Source of the DNA: Phylloscopus collybita | Lineage: Eukaryota; Chordata; Aves; Passeriformes; Phylloscopidae | Length of the DNA stretch: 64,000 nucleotides | Direction of reading: 5' to 3' | Assembly (NCBI GenBank): GCA_027886175.1 | Contig: JAJNNQ010000018.1 | Coordinates: 21,433,001 to 21,497,000, forward strand | Shown: positions 60,801 to 64,000 of the stretch, in pieces | Numbering within the stretch: position 1 is the stretch's first letter | Layout of the letters: each line of letters starts with the position of its first letter | The notes under the pieces: model-generated | Told to the model about the DNA's origin: nothing | The model's database searches: none | Seen by the model: the letters and a program-made list of their open reading frames with translations, nothing else | Translations under genes and position numbers: made by a program

Positions 60801-61904
60801 ACACCAAAAAAGGAAGCTTCTGTGCTTAGAGTTCTCATGAACTAGCTCTTCTTCCTTTCAGGATGCTCACTCTTCCCTTGACAAACCCTCTGAGACTGAA
60901 ATTGAACACCATATTCATCTCAAAAAGCAGGCAGTGTTTGACATGAAACTGAAATTCCTTTCTCACTTCAAAATATGAAGGAGCTTCTTCTATACAAAAA
61001 GGAGGAGGAGCTAAAAAAGCTGCAAGACTAACACAAAACAGAACCAGCAATTCAGATCACGCCTGCTTTCAGTGTTTGTCTTTTTTAATGACAGCAAATT
61101 AATACGAGTCACTTTCCTCCCAGTATGTGTGCATCAGCCAACAATTGGATCAGACAGTATGTTACTTCTTATTAGTTACACTGCATTAAAAAGACTGGAA
61201 GAGAAAAAGAAGTAGAGCAAGGGAGTGCTCCTAGAACTACTACAAGGTCCAAGATAATTAATGCTTAAAATATGGATTTCTCTAAATCTGGGATACCAGG
61301 AAGATTGAGGGTTTTTCCAAATATGAATTTGCCATGGGGTATGTTGGGGACATTTATCATCTCAGAAGGAATTTAGGGATTAGCTCCTGACTAAAACAGA
61401 TGCAAGCTTAAAGGCACACAAGCTTAAAAATAAAATATTGCAACAGTGAAAATATTTCAGTAATACCCTAATTTCCATTATAACAATGGAAACTGGTCAG
61501 ACAACGATCATGGCCATGTCTTTAGCATTGATCCTAAGTGGATACCCAGGGAAAACTGAGTAGAACAAGCCTATTTCCTTTAAGTGTGCACTCAGACCAT
61601 GAGTCTTTTCATCAATTAACTCAGCCTCATGTGGTTTGCTTACACAGTAAGCCCAAAGAGATCTATTTTTCAAGTGCTTAATCCAGTCTCTCTTTGAATA
61701 CATTTAGAAGTTTTGCATTCACCATAATGTCTTCCAAACCCTTTGCAATGACTCACACAAATCTGCCATTGATGTAGCAAGTTAAACATTAGCCAGCTGT
61801 GGACCCTATCAGCACAGGCAGCCTACAATATCTTGCACTCTATTAACAGGACCTGAGGCTGTTAGTAGCTGAAGTGATTATTCCCCTTTACTCAGTGGTT
61901 GTTA

Positions 61905-62385
61905 AACTGCATCTAGAATAATGCATCTGATTTTGGATTGACAAACTGGAGCACGTTCAGCAAAGTGCCACAAAGGCACTTGGGTGGATAAAGTGCCTGC
62001 CTTGTGAGGAAATGCCAGCAGATTGGGGCTTTATCAACTTGGAGATGACACAGCTTCAAGGGGACCTAAGGGCAGCCTCACAGCACCTGCAAGGAGGTTA
62101 TGGAAAAGCCAAAGGTAGGCTCTTCACAGTGGTGCACAGCTGAAGAACAGGATGCGACTGCCGTACTTCCAAGTGAGAATCTGGCTGGAGCAAGGAAAGA
62201 GCTTTCTCCTCACAAGGACAGACATGCAAACAGGTTGCCCAAGGAGATTTTAGAGTCTCTGTGTGTGGAGGTTTTCAAGACAAAACCACATAAAACTCCA
62301 AGCAACTTGACCTGACCTCACAGCTGACCTTGCTCCAAGCAGGGGTTTGGACTAAACTTCTCCTAGTGTCACTTTCAGTCTGAGT
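61905..62385 (+). mobile_element. Degraded CR1 LINE fragment
   Basis: Pieces occur in the order of the CR1 3' region: GAGCACGTTCAGCAAAGTGCC then CACAAAG, CAACTTGGAGATGACACAG, GGGGACCTAAGGGCAGCCTC, CAGCACCTGCAAGGAGGTTA, AACAGGTTGCCCAAGGAGAT and GGAGGTTTTCAAGAC. It ends near GGGGTTTGGACTAAACTTCT. Many substitutions and indels mean it is old. The 71-codon frame at 62100-62315 is residual. Confidence 0.7.
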
Positions 62386-64000
62386 GCAAAAGGATCACCT
62401 TTTTGTGTGAAGACTCATCTTTTTCATACATGCTCTTGCTAAATAGATTGGATGCTCCCTAGTTCTCATTCTGTAAGGCACAGTAATCTGTCCCTATATC
62501 TATCCTCTCAGTGTCAACTTTGCCTTGCAGACTTGTATCCTACCACCACTCTCAATCCTTAAGTAATTTCTTTCAGTAAAGAGGCCAGTTGTGTTATCAA
62601 ATTCAGCTCCCACAGCTTTATGCAGCTAGATGAAAGTTATCAATCCAGAAAAAGTCCACAAGGACAATTCCTCCAGGTCTTTTTATTTTTAGGGTTTTTT
62701 TTCTACACATTACAGAGTAAGAAAAATATTACTGATAAAAAAAATAGAAAAGGAAAGGCTTAAAACCACTATGCACCAGAAGAAGAGACAAAAGAAACAA
62801 CAAACACAACTGAAATATGAGTTTGCTGGCTAACAGTGCCAGGAAAATTGCGATCCTTGCAGAACAGCAGGATACGTTTACTAGGGTCAAGTTATCCACC
62901 ACCTACAAAGAGACTCCATTACTTCATTACGTGCAGCTGTGACTAAATTCAGTAAAGGTAGACAGAACCTTTACTGAATTTCTTAGTTGCATTCTGCTGC
63001 CAAAGAGGAGGTAGCATCAGGAGGAAATTTCTTATTTCTTGGTATTTCCTGATAAAAAAGCGCACAGAGAGGATGTCCTTTGAGAAGCCCAGAAGGCAGC
63101 ATGCCAGAGGAGCTGAATAGAGACTGCTGTTAGCAAGAGGAAGCACAGCAGGATTCATAGCTCACTTGGGGCTTGGAGGAAGAACAGTAATGTTAGTTCA
63201 GTACAGTTTTACAGAATCTGAATGGTTACAAAATGGCCTAGATACCTCTCAGGATGGATGAAGGCCAAAATGCTATTATTGATCTCAGCCCAGTCAACGC
63301 CTCTCTAGAGAATCTCCTTCTAGTGTTTATCCTCAGCAATACTTTATTTATTCCATTAAAACAAACTAACCCTCACAAAAAGATGAAAACAAAACAAAAA
63401 ATCCAAGCAAATGAAAACCCAAAACAATGAAAACCAACCAACCCAAAATAATTCCCCAAAACCCAAACAAAAAACCCCACACCAAAACCAAAGGAAAAAC
63501 AAAACAAAGCTGCAAACACAACTTCTGTTCTCTTAGCTTTATTTAGTCACTTCAGGTTTAAGTAGCATAACACCTTGCATGACCAGTCTGAGTCCACAAG
63601 GTTCACTTGTTTTAACTGTAGGCAATTCTTCACTCTTCCTTACCTACTTGCTCACATTCCCTTAGTCATAGATATCAAAACAAGAAATACAGTTTAAATT
63701 TACTGTCTTCACTGTCATCACCGCAAGAGACTGAACCCAAATTTTCAGTCTTGACAGCTAAAAAATGTTAGGTCAGAAATATCAGCTACTGGGTATTCAT
63801 AAGAGCCTCAGGAGGTAAGAGTTTTACAAAATCTAATATGCTAAATTAGCAGAAGAGTTTGGAAAAAGAAGCAAGTTTTCAGGTATCTAACTTTTTTCTG
63901 GCTATTAGCATTTTAACAGTATGCTTTTGAAATAAACTTCTTGATCTATCACCACCAGCCATGTTTTGGTTCTCATCAGAGCAGTCTCAGAGCACACAAG
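62386..64000. other. Intronic sequence with A/C-rich low complexity at 63381-63510
   Basis: AT-rich. From about 63381 to 63510 it becomes an imperfect AAAAC/CCAAAA simple repeat. No exon recognised. Confidence 0.5.

Larger units (their letters stand above)
1..64000 (-). other. NRXN3: NRXN3 gene body (mostly intron)
   Basis: Only one host exon is recognisable (55215-55396, minus strand). If its assignment to NRXN3 is right, the window lies inside that very large gene, with transcription running from high to low coordinates. Everything at 55397-64000 is then the intron upstream of the exon and everything at 1-55214 the intron downstream. I looked for the next exon of the same LNS domain and for the beta-neurexin first exon and recognised neither. 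The extent of the gene beyond the exon is inference from the known megabase scale of neurexin genes. Confidence 0.7.

Noticed and set aside
1..64000. CRISPR array, operon-like gene cluster or bacterial features
   Set aside because: Spliced neurexin exon, CR1 LINEs and LTR retroelements show vertebrate nuclear DNA; no regularly spaced repeats were seen apart from the LTR tandem repeat.

Overview
The window looks like a stretch of bird nuclear genome. It is AT-rich and mostly non-coding. It carries CR1-type LINE 3' ends and several avian-style retroviral LTRs. A passerine or near relative is plausible, but that is inference from repeat type only. The single host coding feature I can support is one 182-bp exon on the minus strand (55215-55396). 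It has clean splice sites and encodes the start of the last LNS/laminin-G domain of a neurexin. The residues fit NRXN3 best. The rest of the host sequence is therefore read as NRXN3 intron: 55397-64000 lies upstream of the exon in transcript order, and 1-55214 lies downstream.

The standout feature is a complete, apparently young endogenous retrovirus at 6623-13138, inserted antisense to the host gene. It has two LTRs (668 and 735 bp), an 8-bp perfect terminal inverted repeat and a 5-bp target-site duplication (ACCTC). It also has a tRNA-Lys-like primer binding site, an open 586-codon gag-like frame, an open pol frame (protease, reverse transcriptase, RNase H, integrase), a polypurine tract and no env. 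Pol is in the same frame as gag, separated by one UAG codon, and has no in-frame ATG before the protease active site, so Pol is most likely made by stop-codon readthrough. The integrase and overall layout fit the ERV-L (class III, spuma-like) group. The gag product is odd: it has hydrophobic, membrane-like segments in its first ~135 residues and no CCHC zinc knuckle. The LTRs look identical by eye except for one short G-rich patch, where the 3' LTR holds a four-copy 22-bp tandem repeat and the 5' LTR only one diverged copy.

Region by region: 1-6622 is intron with one small perfect hairpin. 6623-13138 is the ERV. 13144-23611 is plain intron. 23612-23934 is a CR1 3' end. 30225-34099 holds an AT microsatellite, two long A-runs, a GC-rich patch and a decayed plus-strand LTR (33134-33905). 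37411-37979 and 42407-43190 are two solo LTRs, probably minus strand. 44128-44245 is an old CR1 tail. 50366-50545 is a CpG-rich island-like patch. 55215-55396 is the neurexin exon. 60456-60502 is a third long A-run, and 61905-62385 is a degraded CR1 fragment. No RNA genes or CRISPR arrays were recognised.
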